A DNA stretch of 64,000 nucleotides from Sclerodactyla briareus (taxonomy: Eukaryota; Echinodermata; Holothuroidea; Dendrochirotida; Sclerodactylidae), in the NCBI GenBank assembly GCA_026419785.1, contig JAODTK010001388.1, positions 62,001 to 126,000 on the forward strand, written 5' to 3'. Shown here in pieces: positions 12,832-24,039 of this stretch. A program made the position numbers and the translations under genes. Each line of letters begins with the position of its first letter. The stretch's first letter is position 1. The notes below the pieces were generated by a model. It worked only from the letters and a program-made list of their open reading frames with translations, did not search any database and was not told the DNA's origin.

Positions 12832-13045
12832 GTTTCCTTCTCTTTGATCAAATGGACATTTGCCCTCATTCCATTCTATATTACTTTAGGTCAAAGGTCA
12901 GCATTTCGCTTTTGTTTCAGAGACTGCGCCTTTTTCCCTGTTATTTTGAAACAATTATTCATTTCGAATGACAAGTTATTGACCCATCGTCTGCAAATCG
13001 GAATTGGAACTGAAGAACTTTATGGCAAAACAATCAATTGCTAAT

Positions 13046-13452
13046 GCTGGTAATAAAGTCATGTAAGATTATCGCTGAAGATATTTATTGCATCCAGATC
13101 TTATAGGCCTATCAGTCATTCATTACTTGTCGGGAAAGATAACGAAATAAACGGAACTGAAACTGGCAAGGTAACAATGCCATCGGTATGTAAGCTTATC
13201 ATTAAATTTACTGCAGGTCATTACACGTGAATTGCAGTTCATCAAACATGCGAACTACTAGGCAGTCATTCACCCCCAGTGGGAGACGTGCAATTTACAG
13301 TAGCCTGGTATGAGGCCAATTATAGAACAAGAGCAGCAATGCCGCAGTACCCCAATATTACTGGGCTATGTGTAAGGAGAGCCCAGGGTAGTGTACGTTT
13401 CTTGTCTCTATTGTTTTCCATGTTTTACAGCAGTTTACTTCAACAAGGCTGA
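13046..13452 (+). repeat. Interspersed repeat family R2, copy 1 (~400 bp)
   Basis: It is shared with 14566-14969 and 63566-64000. Common landmarks are 'ttacttgtcgg', 'atgccatcggtatgtaagc', 'gcagttcatcaaacatgcg', 'ccccagtggga', 'agagcagcaatgccgcag' and 'ttactgggctatgt'. It has no coding potential and its class is unknown. It is not an LTR pair, because only one of the two nearby copies is complete and no retroviral-like body lies between them. Confidence 0.85.
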
Positions 13453-13532
13453 CTTCTGCTAATAACCAATATTTACATTTTGGTAATTAAAATTTCTATT
13501 GTACTGTGAAATCTTCATCTATCAGAAATATC

Positions 13533-13718
13533 TGATAGGTGGTCTTAGCCACGAACTGGTGCAAAGTAACACACCTGAACACTGCGTACCTTGTCCGCCC
13601 GTTTCGTAGTTTGGGTGGATGTTGCAGACGTAGAGTGAGGTGTTCCTTTCTGCTACGGACAAGTTACGCAGTGTTCAGGTGTGCTACTTTGCACCAGTTT
13701 GTAGCTAAGATCACTTGA
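13533..13718. repeat. Foldback element with ~55-bp arms
   Basis: The arm 13543-13597 is nearly the exact reverse complement of 13656-13710 (about 3 mismatches), separated by 58 bases; weaker pairing extends about 8 bp further out. It would be a MITE or foldback repeat. Confidence 0.9.
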
Positions 13719-14191
13719 CATGCAAACAAAATCTCCCACACCCTCCCTCTTAGCCTCTTCCTCCCTCTTAGCCCCTTCCCTTGAACCCAGAAGGCTACCG
13801 TACAAACCACTTAGGCCTACATACACGATAGTCACTGAGCGTAACAGGCGGGATAAAATTGGTGGGGCAGGGACGAACATGAGGTAAACTTGATATACCA
13901 CCAGCACACGGTCAATGTACACTTATCTGAGCGCAGTGCAACTTTCGGTTGAAGCGTACCATACAACATAACATGCCTCCAGGATTCTAGCTGCTGCAAA
14001 AAGTGTTGTTCTATTTGGCGTAATCATCATGTCAACACGTACATACCATGGATAATATTGCCGAAGGGGTGTCCATGGGAGTATAGTTCCCAAAGAAGTG
14101 CACCTAGACACGTTGTTACAAGGTCCGTACTTAGGAAGAGCTCAACGCAGCGGTGAGTAACACCTCATACTACGCCTGCAACATCCACCCA
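13612..14191. repeat. 580-bp unit bounded by 33-bp inverted repeats
   Basis: 13612-13644 matches the reverse complement of 14159-14191 at about 30 of 33 positions ('tgggtggatgttgcag...'). The left arm lies inside the loop of the foldback at 13533-13718. The sequence between the arms shows no transposase. Confidence 0.8.
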
Positions 14192-14565
14192 TATCTTGTA
14201 TGCAGTACCCCATACCGTCATTTCTTCAACCATGCAGTATCACCCATATAAACAAGCGCTGACCCAGGATCTTGAGCAGGAGGCACACACTGTCGGCCGA
14301 GCGTGCACCGCCACCGGTCTTGGGGCTCCCTCGGGAACATTTGAATTCGTGGTGCATTTTTTCATCATCGGGGAAGCATATTCTAAATATCTACCTGGTA
14401 ATGTTACCGCTAAGAAATACCCAGTAGCACGGTCAAAGAAGATGCTGTCGGAGTATTCCACGCCCGCGTGATGTAAGCCTACCTATAAGATCAGCGAATG
14501 TACAGAACATCCTGGCCACGACAAGTGTTGGCGCCCCCTCCCTTTGTTTGCCAAATGCTTTCATA

Positions 14566-14969
14566 GCTGGTAATAGAGTCATATAAGATATTCGCCGTAG
14601 TTATTCATTGTATCCAAATCGTATAGGCCTATCAGTTATTTATTACTTGTCGGAATAAATAAACTGACATAAACGAAATAAGCGAAACTAAAATGACAAG
14701 GTGGCAATGCCATCGGTATGTAAGCTTATCAGTCTGTTTATTGCAGGCCATTACCGGTAGATTGCAGTTTCATCAAACTGCCAACTAGAACTAGACTTTG
14801 TATTCATAGGCAGGGCCTTCACCCCAGTGGGAGCGTGTAATTTACAGTAGCCTGGTAAAAGGTAAAGTAGAACAAGAGCAGCAATGCCGCATCATCCACA
14901 TATAATTACTGGGCTATGTCAATATGTTAAGAAGAGCCCATGGGAAGTGTACGTGTCTTGTCTCTAAGG
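14566..14969 (+). repeat. Interspersed repeat family R2, copy 2
   Basis: It carries the same landmarks as copy 1. It stops at 'cttgtctcta' where copies 1 and 3 continue for about 35-50 bp, and the adjoining sequence is a minus-strand LINE RT. The R2 copy was therefore truncated at, or by, this junction. Confidence 0.85.
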
Positions 14970-15610
14970 TAAGCACAAAAGCATCGTGAGCACTTGCACA
15001 AAGTTCACTGATATTGCGTACATTGTCCATGGAATTAGGATCATTCCTCGAGACTGAATCCAGAAAATTATATTTTCTAGTGGGAATGTGTACATGCTGA
15101 GAAGAGACACAATCCTCGGTAACATTGAATCTGACTAACACTATTAACATCAATCCAAGAAATATTCGAGCAATACATGAGCAATTTACCCCATTCCAAG
15201 AGACTATACATATCGTTGTAGTGCTCGGTTGAGTTGATGTGACGGTACAGAATAGCGTTGTTCGCAAATGAATTGAACACTAGATGCAATAAAACAGAAT
15301 ATCATATATGTGGCAAAGGAAACAAAGTTGGATAGGAACAGCTTCCTCAGGGACCCCAGGCCCAACTGCACTTTTTCGACAGTTTTGCCGTCGACACTCA
15401 TTCATCGGGTACAGTTGTGGAGGTATATGGAGGATAATGGCGCCCAATTTTTAAATGAGATGCTCGTGTGAGACTTTGTCGGAGGCTTTTGCAAGGTTCC
15501 ATGGTCCCATACAACAGTCCATTTTGCCCGAACAATAATATACCACGAATTACGTGTGTTGGCATATCAAAGTGACCATACGCTATCACTAATTCCATCC
15601 GAGTTCAAAC
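14970..15610 (-). mobile_element. Non-LTR RT fragment with inactivated catalytic box
   Basis: Read on the minus strand from about 15610, the order is S.KVSHEHLI.KLG, then (V)DGKTVEKVQ leading into a 'SGVPQGTVLGPLLFL.HINDL'-like block that is degenerate here. Next is NSFANNAILYR at 15284-15246, then a Y..LEWGK.W helix region. The usual F/YADD active-site aspartates read NN, so the copy is dead independently of its stops. It resembles LINE RTs of the CR1/jockey group and belongs to neither family A nor the 9-kb family. Its 3' side ends at repeat R2. Confidence 0.75.
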
Positions 15611-17849
15611 ATACCACGAAAAACATTGAAATTTTAAGAGATCAGCCACTTTTATTATATGCAATATATATTCATTTTATATTTTAATTTATGCAATATT
15701 TCACATATCACGTTGGGTTACCACTGCTTATCGCTCAATGCAAATTATCTCATAGAAGGAAAACACACTGACTGGATGAGAAGTCGTCAGTGTACACTTT
15801 GAAAAAATGTTTGGTGAAAATTTGTACTACTGGTTACTCTAACATCAGTCTGGTTACGATCAAGCATAGCAGTCCATCTCTTATATCTGTGTAGAATGCA
15901 TCAACATAAACATGGTAAATTATTGTGACGTCGAAGCTTCTTCGAGTTCTGATTGGTTCTTTGATCCTCAATTTGTACACAGCACCAGCTTGACCGAGCG
16001 CGCGCGCCGTTGAACGTACGTTCGATTGTTCTTTGTCATCGATGTGCATGCATCAACTCCGGTCCCAATCCATGTTGATTATTATGTGTTTTCTCAGAAA
16101 GCGACGTACTGCCCGCCATATAATGGGATTATTCGTGTCAGAAAAACTAGACGAATGGAAGCTATCAAGTCTCCAAGATATATATGAAGAAATGAAAGTG
16201 AAGGGTAGAGTTTAAAGACATGACTTGAGGGAATTAGTTGAGGAAACAAGGGGGCCCCAGCAACTGCTGTTACTAGGCCCCTAGTTACTGTTGATTACTG
16301 TTAGGCTAGCCCAACGTAATGGAAAGCTAGGCCATACTGTCATATTACACCACTTTTACGCAAATACTCGTCAAAGCCTGTACAGCAAATAAACGAGTTA
16401 TCGTAACGTCCCGAATAAACACACGGCTTGAGTATTAAGTCTAACCATGTCCTGCCGACTGGCGACTGTACGTAAAACGCATAGGCCTAGCCTTGGCTTA
16501 GACTATAGCGAATTGACTTTTTGCAAATAGCATGCCACGGTGCACTATGGTAAGGGTTTGATGCTGCTGGGATACATAAGGGAGTCATTTTGTGTTAGCA
16601 TGTATTGGGAAAACTCATATATTTCGATTATCATCCTCAATCTCAGACTGTGAGGATATTCCCTCGAATTCCGATATGTTATTTTCAATTATATTCTACG
16701 TTTTCAATGTAACAATCCGACTGAAATCTGTTGTTTCTGACCAGTAAAATCTGATTTATTGTCTAAATATCTCAACTGGCCTTCCATAGATCGCACAGTT
16801 TACCCCCTGATCTAGACCACAATGCATTGCGTAAGCTATTGCGAAAAGGCTGATGCACTGCATTCACTGCATGTGCAGCAGCACACATCACACACATAGC
16901 CTAGGGCCCAGGATTAGGCATAATCATTTTTTCGGCTGCCTGTTATCAAGGAGTCAGACCTACCAGGTAAAGCACCTTTATACTATTTTTCGAAAAAATT
17001 GAATGGATATGGAATATAGGCTAGCCTACTGACACGAAACGAATGATGTGGTTTTATGTGTTAGTCTTATTATTTTAAAAACTTATCAAATTGTAAGTTG
17101 TCGGACATATTACTACTACTATCCCAACCAGGTGACCAATTAGGCATTAGGCCTGGTGCAGACTGTGTATTCTGGTACGTTGCACTTGAACCTACATTAG
17201 GCCTACAGTCCTACTCATACGTGGGCTCTAGCTTTGTTTTTATGTTTTTACATCTATTGTTCGCTCAGAATCTCGGCCTACACAAAAAATTGGTTAAGCT
17301 ATATATTGGCGGTACCATGACTCGTACATGCAATCACATTGCATTTGTGTGTAAAATACTGTCGAGCCGACAGAAGTCAAGGTAGGCCTACCACCAATAT
17401 ATTACTAGCGTCAACAAACAAAAGATATCCCAAATCCCACATAATCAATGTTCTGAATTTTCTGCCCAGAAATAACATCCGAACTGTAACTAACTACTAA
17501 ACTAAATACTGGCCAACGTTCAAGAAGGAACCAAGAGTTTGATTTGTCCACTTCCGAACTTGAGTATAAGGGATACCCATGGAAATGGATGTGAGAGTTT
17601 AGTGTTAGGGGTGTGCGGGGGTCTGAGGTCAGATTCCAATCCCAGAGGACCCTAACCCTCCTAACCATAACACCTACTAACCTCTTACCCCCACTCTAAT
17701 CCTAACACTAATATCATACAATCCATGGGTATACATTATAGCCTACGATAATACTATTCATTCCATTGACTGCCAACACAAAGTGCCCCTACAAAGAAAT
17801 TAAGTTCGCGCACTTTCTATAATATGGTGGGGTCTATTGAGACGAGTAC
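15611..17849. other. No gene seen
   Basis: AT-rich DNA with many 'aggcct' words. No domain was recognised. A short alternating CG run occurs at about 15997-16008. Confidence 0.5.
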
Positions 17850-17975
17850 CGGGTTAATAGCGAGCATCGCCTAATATGGAGTCGGCTTATCGGGTCAACA
17901 ACGCGAGAATTCCCTTACCATTGAGCCGAAATACTCGGGTCAATAACGCGAGCATCGCCTCTATTGAGCCGGGAA
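17850..17975. repeat. Three-copy tandem repeat, unit 41-45 bp
   Basis: Units start at about 17850, 17891 and 17936. Each has CGGGT(T/C)AA(T/C)A.CGCGAG, then a variable part, then TTGAGCCG. A partial unit (GTCTATTGAG) precedes at 17832. Confidence 0.75.
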
Positions 17976-19689
17976 TGGGGCTTCTAATTTGAGGAGAGCG
18001 CCCAGATTTTCCGCTCAATTATTGAGCGTTTCAAGGCCACAACCACATGTGGGAAGATGAAAAACAAATCGGGGGGCGGGGGTTTAAAAGCATAATATAA
18101 ATTTGGCCTGTTGAAAAGGGGAGATGAGGGGGGGTCAGGTAAGGGGAAAAGGCGTGGCGGTAGCTCCATAGCACGCCATTATTTTCAGCCCATTATGGTT
18201 GGAAAACAAATTGACACGAGGGGCACGTGCTTTGTGGTTGTGTAACACATGTCGGCGGCCTTGGATTCCAATTTCCATATGTTTTCTTGCGTCTGATTTG
18301 TTCCACGCCCCCCCCCCCCGCCCATCATCTTTCTCGTCTCTAGTCGGAACCGGGCTGGCGCCGGCCACGCTGCCAACTCAATTCCGCAAAGACGTTCATC
18401 ATGAATGAAAAACCGGAGGTCAGGTCGGTTATAGTAATGGTACTGAGTGCGAAAATACCTACTGCATGAGATTAGTACATGTGAGTCCAGCGCCCATGTT
18501 CCCGGAATCCACCGTTAAGTGGCAACACACGACTGGACCCGAAAGCTTTGATGAAACGCCTCAATAGGTTTCATAAGTGTTTTGAAGTAATGATTTAGAC
18601 GTCGATTTCAGTTTCAGTGTGTCACAGAACCCCCCCCCGCCCTCTTGGCGTTATAAACGCGGGAAGACCTTCTAATTACTCTCAAAGAACTATGGAACGT
18701 TTGTAAATATTAGAGAAGAGCGTTATTTTGGGCGGAAAGAAGGATGCTATTGCGATTACTTGTTCATGGACGTAACCAAACCAATGACCCGAGGGTCATA
18801 CGGACGTTTAACAAACAAACAGATCAGACTTGCTCAGAGTCGTTTCTGGAAACATTAACAAAACTATGCAAACAAACCACCAGACTTGACAGTTGCCCAG
18901 TCCTTCGCGTTGCACGAACGGCAGTGTACGTGATAGCAGGCATGAAGTAACTTCTCCTCTGTCAGAAGAGGGCTTTCATGTAAATGTTACAGGTATGAAG
19001 AGGTAAATATTAAGTTATGGTTAGGTAACGAACAAAAAAGACGAGTACGTTACAAGTTCATTAGACTACTCGTAAAGATTCTTTAGGCTACTTCTTTACG
19101 AGGCCCAACGTGTGGGCTAGGCCTCTAGGCTCGCGACTTCGCGACATGGGCCTAGGGCCCATTCCTGCCACAAACAATCAGGCAAGGCCTACCATAAACA
19201 ATAACACAGGCGCTGTCCACTTCACCAATCCCACAAAACATGTTGCTGCACGGAAGGTATTTATACGATGCAGAGCTAGTGTTGACTAGGGATTTTGTAG
19301 GAAATTTGTTCAATGTGAGCTATGACAGTATGAAATTACTAGCTATTGGAGCTAATTTCGTGAAATGCCAGGTTCATTATCTTTATCCTAGGTCAACCCG
19401 GATTTAATTGTTTCATCTTGCCTAATTAGACCATACACTTATTGGCAATATGTGTAGTGAATATGAAGTTGTGAGAGAACGAATAGGCTAGGCTGTACTT
19501 GCATAAGTTGTTACTGGCCTAATGATGTTACATGAATGTTGACATTGTGGAAAAACATGATGTAGGGCGTAGTTCACACTGAATATGTTAGGCGTGGTGC
19601 AGTAGGTCAAATAAGTGGCCAAGTTGAAAGCCTACAGTTCAGCCTATATGTACTTCAGAAGCAACCTACCTTCTAACGAAAATACTTAT
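17976..19689. other. No gene seen
   Basis: There is a poly(C) run at 18308-18319 and a shorter one near 18630. A small palindrome ATGACCC-GA-GGGTCAT lies at 18784-18799. No coding domain was recognised. Confidence 0.5.
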
Positions 19690-21130
19690 GCGTTTTGGCT
19701 CAATTGCTTACTACAACACAATACCACCAAAAAAAATAATTACGGGACGGGCGGGGTGCGCTCATAGTACTACCGACGGACAGTCCGCACGCACTATACG
19801 TAGCGCTACATCTTTGGGTGAACTGGCGCGAGTGCCATACACTGTCCTTCTCTTTGCACTTCTTCCAGCCATTTACTACCTTCGAGCGCTTACCACCATC
19901 TTTTCTTTGGATATCCGGTGATGTACAGTAAACTGTTAAGTTAGACCCCCACCCACTTTTTCCACCTGTCGGGTTCCATGGGGCCTACTTCGGGGAGTCT
20001 TCGCTCCATCCCGGCGGTCCTAGTTCGCCATTTTCCTCGCACAATACATCGCGCGATAGACTGGGGAGGGGCGGGAGGGTTGGCTGGGGGGGTCAGCCCC
20101 TTTTCGTACCCCAGGCCATTGGGTAGTCATCTTCTCGTCATCAGATCATTCTTTCCGCCTATGTGTTACGGGTCAGTGTGAGCCATCTTCGCTCTATCGT
20201 CATCAGAGATCCCCTTCGGGGTTTTTCAAATGTACGGAGTGTGAACAGTGTAAACAGTACGGATGCCTTGAGTGCCATCGGAGAGTCTTATTTCCGTTAT
20301 GGCACATTTGGCACAGCCAGGAATTTGGACTAGGGGATTTTTTGTTGTTATTTGAGCGTTTTGTAAAGTGGGCTTCGACCCACCTGTAGGTCACTCGCCG
20401 GGGCGATGCCCCCTCCCCAGTGGCACGTGACATCGGATTGCAAGGTTTTTCGGCTCCGTCCGTATTTTCCCGCTCCTCAAGTTTGCCCCCCCCCCCACCT
20501 CCCTCTGCCGAGGTCAGAGGCTAGCCCTTAGGTATTGAGTGTATTGCTCCTCAAGGTCTACCTTCTGTTGCCAGTGCCAGGTTCGGGTCCCTGCTCGTCC
20601 ATTTCCCACAGGCGCCCCATTAGTGGTCGGGGTGTTTTCGCGTGTTTGGCCCATATCTCGCGATAGGAAGCCCGTAGCCCCCCCCCCCATACTTTATTAG
20701 TTCCTAGGGGTTATGGTTGAGTGAGTGTATTTTTTAAGCCGCCCACGCCCTGCGTCCAGGCACGTTCGTTCTCGACCGTTATCACTACTCCGACTCGTTT
20801 GCTGATTAAGGTCTCAGGCAGTTACGGCGGGACGGACTTACTCTGGTTCTCGCTACACTTACGAAGGACGGCCCCTCCACCCTCGCTTGCACAACGGGTT
20901 TGTTTCGTGCACTTCAGCGCCGCGAACTTATTCTCTTCTTCTCTCGGGAGAGGGGTAACTCCTTTAACTTCAAAACGGGTATTTAGCGCACGCCCGCTCC
21001 GGGTCAGGGGCCCTCCCACCCGCTGCCTGTGGGATCCCCTACAGGATTTGTCATTATTTGTTTCACGTATTATTTGTTTGCATTCTTACCGTCCTACGCT
21101 AATCTCTTCAACGTACGTTTGTTTCCGCAG
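19690..21130. other. CpG-rich tract with a cysteine-rich frame
   Basis: This stretch is visibly richer in G, C and CpG than its surroundings. At 20223-20280 the plus strand reads FKCTECEQCKQYGCLECHR, five closely spaced cysteines with a C..C..C....C..CH pattern, then stops after about 50 codons. It could be a broken zinc-knuckle of a mobile element or a chance frame. Two poly(C) runs occur (20486-20496, 20678-20688). I did not identify a family. Confidence 0.4.
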
Positions 21131-21250
21131 GGTTCACCTTCGGTGTGACCGACATTCCACCGGAGAGAACGTACTGGTCTTGGCGACGGGTTTTCGAGGT
21201 TTACCCACTGCGTTCGTCGCGACGATTTCACAGATTATCTTCGTTTGGAC
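21131..21250 (+). CDS. Possible 120-nt internal exon
   Basis: A pyrimidine-rich stretch ending TTTGTTTCCGCAG precedes 21131, and GTAAGTATAT, close to the ideal donor, follows 21250. The enclosed 120 nt is a multiple of three and open in two frames; one reads FTFGVTDIPPERTYWSW and onward. I do not recognise the product. Nothing else nearby confirms a spliced gene. It could equally be a UTR exon or a chance pairing of splice-like signals. Confidence 0.25.
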
Positions 21251-21404
21251 GTAAGTATATTTCCGCTGGGTCCACTGCTTTGTGACCTGTTAAACCAGAA
21301 AAAGATCGTGCTATCACGTTCACATAGGGCCTCCTAAATTAGTTCTGCGAACCAGAGGGATCAGGCTCTGAACAGCACTACCAAAAGTTCTGCGCGACTG
21401 GTAC

Positions 21405-21761
21405 CTGCGATATGTGTACTGGTATTCGCCCCTTCTGCGCTATCGCTTCTAACATACTGAGTTCCTGTTGTCCGGATTTATCTGAGCCTGTTAGGGTGGG
21501 ACCTTTCGATTTGGCGTTGATAGTTTGAAATTTCCCAGGAAGAAGCCTGCGCTTGACTCCGCTGAATCCCATCATTTTTTTAAACGATATGATGGATCGA
21601 AAGTCATCCTCTTCAAAATGTTCGCTGCATGCAGATCTCGCTCCACTGCGTTGGCCTTTTACTGAAATCGGCTCTTGGTTTTGATAAAAACTGGTCCATA
21701 TTGGCCCTATTATCTGTCTTTTGGCCATAGGGTCGACTAATATTTCTGTCGGAGGCATCAC
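21405..21761 (-). CDS. THAP-type zinc-finger exon (partial, possibly frameshifted)
   Basis: On the minus strand the frame has SACSEHFEEDDF followed about 20 residues later by KRRLLPGKFQTI. This is the second half of a THAP domain, a C2CH zinc-dependent DNA-binding fold. CSEH (21629-21618) supplies the last Cys and His ligands, and the R-L-PG pattern matches the AVPTIF-box end of the family. The first C-x2-4-C pair and the central W are not visible in frame. Upstream, another frame reads RADF..RPTQWSEIC, so a frameshift or exon junction probably separates the halves. CAG|GTACCAG at 21405/21404 would be a good splice donor. It could be a host THAP gene or a P-element-derived transposase N-terminus; no transposase catalytic part is seen. 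Confidence 0.6.
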
Positions 21762-22289
21762 TGCACCCCCTACGACGCATCTGCGAGCAATTTATTTGGC
21801 TAAATGGCTGAAATTATCTCTTTTTTCAAACGACGAAATAAATTTGAATCTCGCGAATGCTTCGGTCGGAGCTTTGTGTGCATGTGAACACACGTACGTA
21901 CGTAATGGTTGCTGCATACTATTTTCAGCCGATTGAGACCCTACTGGCGAAACGTCGCACGACAGGTCGATAGGAAGAATTTGTTCGTAAAGAAGTGTAG
22001 AGCTTGTTCTATTCGTTTAAAGCACAATGTGAACATTACACCATGCATCAAGAAAGCGGGACCATTTTTAGATATCAATTTGTCCGAATATTACGGCTGT
22101 GTCTTTTTTTTAATGAAAAATGACGTGGCACCCCCACTTAAGAAGAAAAAAAAAAAACATTATTGACACAGCTACCTGTAAACTGTTAATCCGGGCGTTA
22201 TATTATGCCGTGTGAGATACTGTAGTACCATAGGGGGTATGGTAAGTAAGGAGGGCGAGATGCAAAAGTAAACCGAGTGCAAAAAATCG
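21762..22289. other. No gene seen
   Basis: No recognised domain. A poly(A) run lies at about 22145-22157. Confidence 0.45.
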
Positions 22290-22875
22290 CGGCTTAGAGT
22301 AATTTTGGGCGATCCTGACTCCAATTAAGTTCTGATTAAATGCTTGATACGCTAGGATGGAAGGCAATCGATAAGCGTATTCAGGAGAAGCGTCTTACAA
22401 TGCTATATAAATATCTTAATGGTATATTGGCTCCCGATTATCTCAGAGAAAGATACGCACTCACATGGTAAAGCGTCTACGTCAAACGGACTATTGATTA
22501 CCGGTGGAAGGACCGGATACCACAAACGACGCTTTTCATACAATGCTGCTAGAGACTGGAATAACTTACCCCCAAACTGTAGGGCAGTTTCAAACATTTA
22601 ATTCACGAGATATATGAATTTTTATAAATCTGTATATATTTTGAAGGATTTTGAAAGTTTTTATGATGGTATATTAGGTAATTTTATGAATTCATGTTAC
22701 ATGGTTTCATTGACAAAGGAGCTCACTATACCTTTCCATTCCAGTGAGGATTATTAATTGCTGCCCTTTGTTTGTACGAGTCATGAACTATTTTTAAGAA
22801 TGGACCTCTATGGCTCTATTACGCTTAAATGTCACTTTATCTAATATTGTAAATTAATTAAAATAAAATTTAAAT
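22290..22875 (+). mobile_element. LINE 3' end (L2/Crack-like)
   Basis: The plus strand encodes LDTLGWKAIDKRIQEKRL.MLYK.LNG, then, after a frame change, R.R.FSYNAARDWNNLPPNC, then FKHLIHEIY. This is the typical end of an L2/CR1-group LINE ORF2, after the RT. An AT-rich ~250-bp 3' UTR follows, ending in AATTAAAATAAAATTTAAATAAA. RT blocks are missing, so only the 3' end inserted or survived. Confidence 0.75.
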
Positions 22876-22884
22876 AAATCATGC

Positions 22885-23200
22885 AGGACAATCGGTCTGG
22901 GGCTTTTGTGGCCTCTCTCGATTTTCACGAGGCCATCGACTCTCTGGTGTAGGGAGGCCCTCTATCACCAACTGCGCTTCTTTGGGCATATGGAGCCCCT
23001 TTCCGGCAGACGATCCCGCCCTCTTATCCTGAGTGAATCCGGTGGGTTGAGGTCGACCGGCCACCGTAGCTCACTGTTGACACAGCTTCGGGGGTACCCC
23101 AGGAAGTTGGGGGGGACGGGCCAGGCCCAATCTTTTGCCCGGAGGAAGTAGGGCGATTAGAAGCGATGGATAGATACGGTTTAATTAGGCGCCTCCTCTG
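22885..23200 (+). mobile_element. RTE-like LINE C-terminal fragment
   Basis: The plus strand reads YHQLRFFGHMEPLS (about 22964-23005). A broken 'DPVGW.RPRGRPRSSWL.QL' block and then LGGTGQAQSFARR (about 23110-23147) follow. RTE/BovB-type LINEs end with this LRxFGHV...GRP..xW..Q motif, so this is the last ~300 bp of such an element. It matches the 3' part of the longer minus-strand copy at 39.25-41.48 kb. It begins directly after a different LINE's AT-rich tail, so one element landed next to the other. Confidence 0.75.
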
Positions 23201-23759
23201 GCAGTGCCTCCATATTGAAGTAGTAGATGGTGAGTGAGTAGTCGAATTGAATCTCGCGAATACTGATACACCGTGAGACGATATGTTTGCTTTTATCAAG
23301 AGACAAAGAGAGGGATGGGGGGAATCGGTGATATACAAGAGACCGAAAACTGAAAAGAGGCGTTAGCTAACGGAATCACATACGCAAATGAATTGTGCCA
23401 ACTTTTTTTCCAGAATTCACACTTCGCCCCCAGTAATCGAACATGAACACACTACTCTTATATGGGATCTCCCCCCCATGGGATCTCCCCCCCGCCCCCT
23501 CCCACCATCGCTGTCCAATCAGTTCATGTGATCACTGAAAAAAGTCATGAGGGATAAGATGATATCGCGGTGGATCCGCCACTTACCCACTATTGGTTGA
23601 TTCATTTCCGACATAATAATTTTGACATTCCCCCCCCCTTTGGGGGTTAATTTTTGAAAATTTGGCCCGCAAGGGGGGAAAAAAAAATCTATTAACCATC
23701 CGTATCCCAGCCGACGTCAGTGCTTCCGCTAGGTTCGTCACTCATACAACGACTGCAGA
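23201..23759. other. No gene seen
   Basis: It contains a direct repeat of 'tgggatctcccccc' at 23463-23490 and poly(C) at 23631-23638. No domain was recognised. Confidence 0.45.
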
Positions 23760-24025
23760 CTGATGGGGAATTAACTGGATTAATTGGTGAAATTTCATTC
23801 AATCCAATCACGCTATGCAAACAAACTGTAACTCAGCCTAGCCAGTGTCATGCTTCATCCACCCACCAAGGTTCAACCTGATCGCATGTACGGATCTAAG
23901 TTACGAATGAACGGACGAGCAGAACGACGAACGGACACTAACGGACGGACGACGACCGAACGACAAACGGGCCGGGGAGATATGATGACTTGTAGAGCTG
24001 CTTACGCGAAGCTATAACCAGCTAC
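23760..24025 (+). repeat. Interspersed repeat family R1, copy 2
   Basis: It shares with 11385-11880 the words 'cgctatgcaaacaaac', 'tcatgcttcatccaccc', 'caacctgatcgcatgtacg', 'tacgaatgaacggac', a degraded ACGA/ACGG stretch and 'gtagagctgcttacg'. It is shorter: the internal duplication of copy 1 is absent. Confidence 0.8.
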
Positions 24026-24039
24026 GCCACTGCATAGCT

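Noticed and set aside
13046..14969. R2 copies 1 and 2 as LTRs of a retrotransposon
   Set aside because: No primer-binding site, no gag-pol-like body between them, a truncated second copy, and a third solo copy next to an unrelated LINE.
18784..18799. ATGACCC-GA-GGGTCAT as a nuclear-receptor element
   Set aside because: A single short palindrome of this size is expected by chance. No promoter or gene lies nearby.
20721..21254. 177-codon plus-strand frame
   Set aside because: It has no recognisable domain, Ser/Arg/Leu-rich composition typical of chance frames in GC-rich DNA, and runs through a likely intron acceptor.
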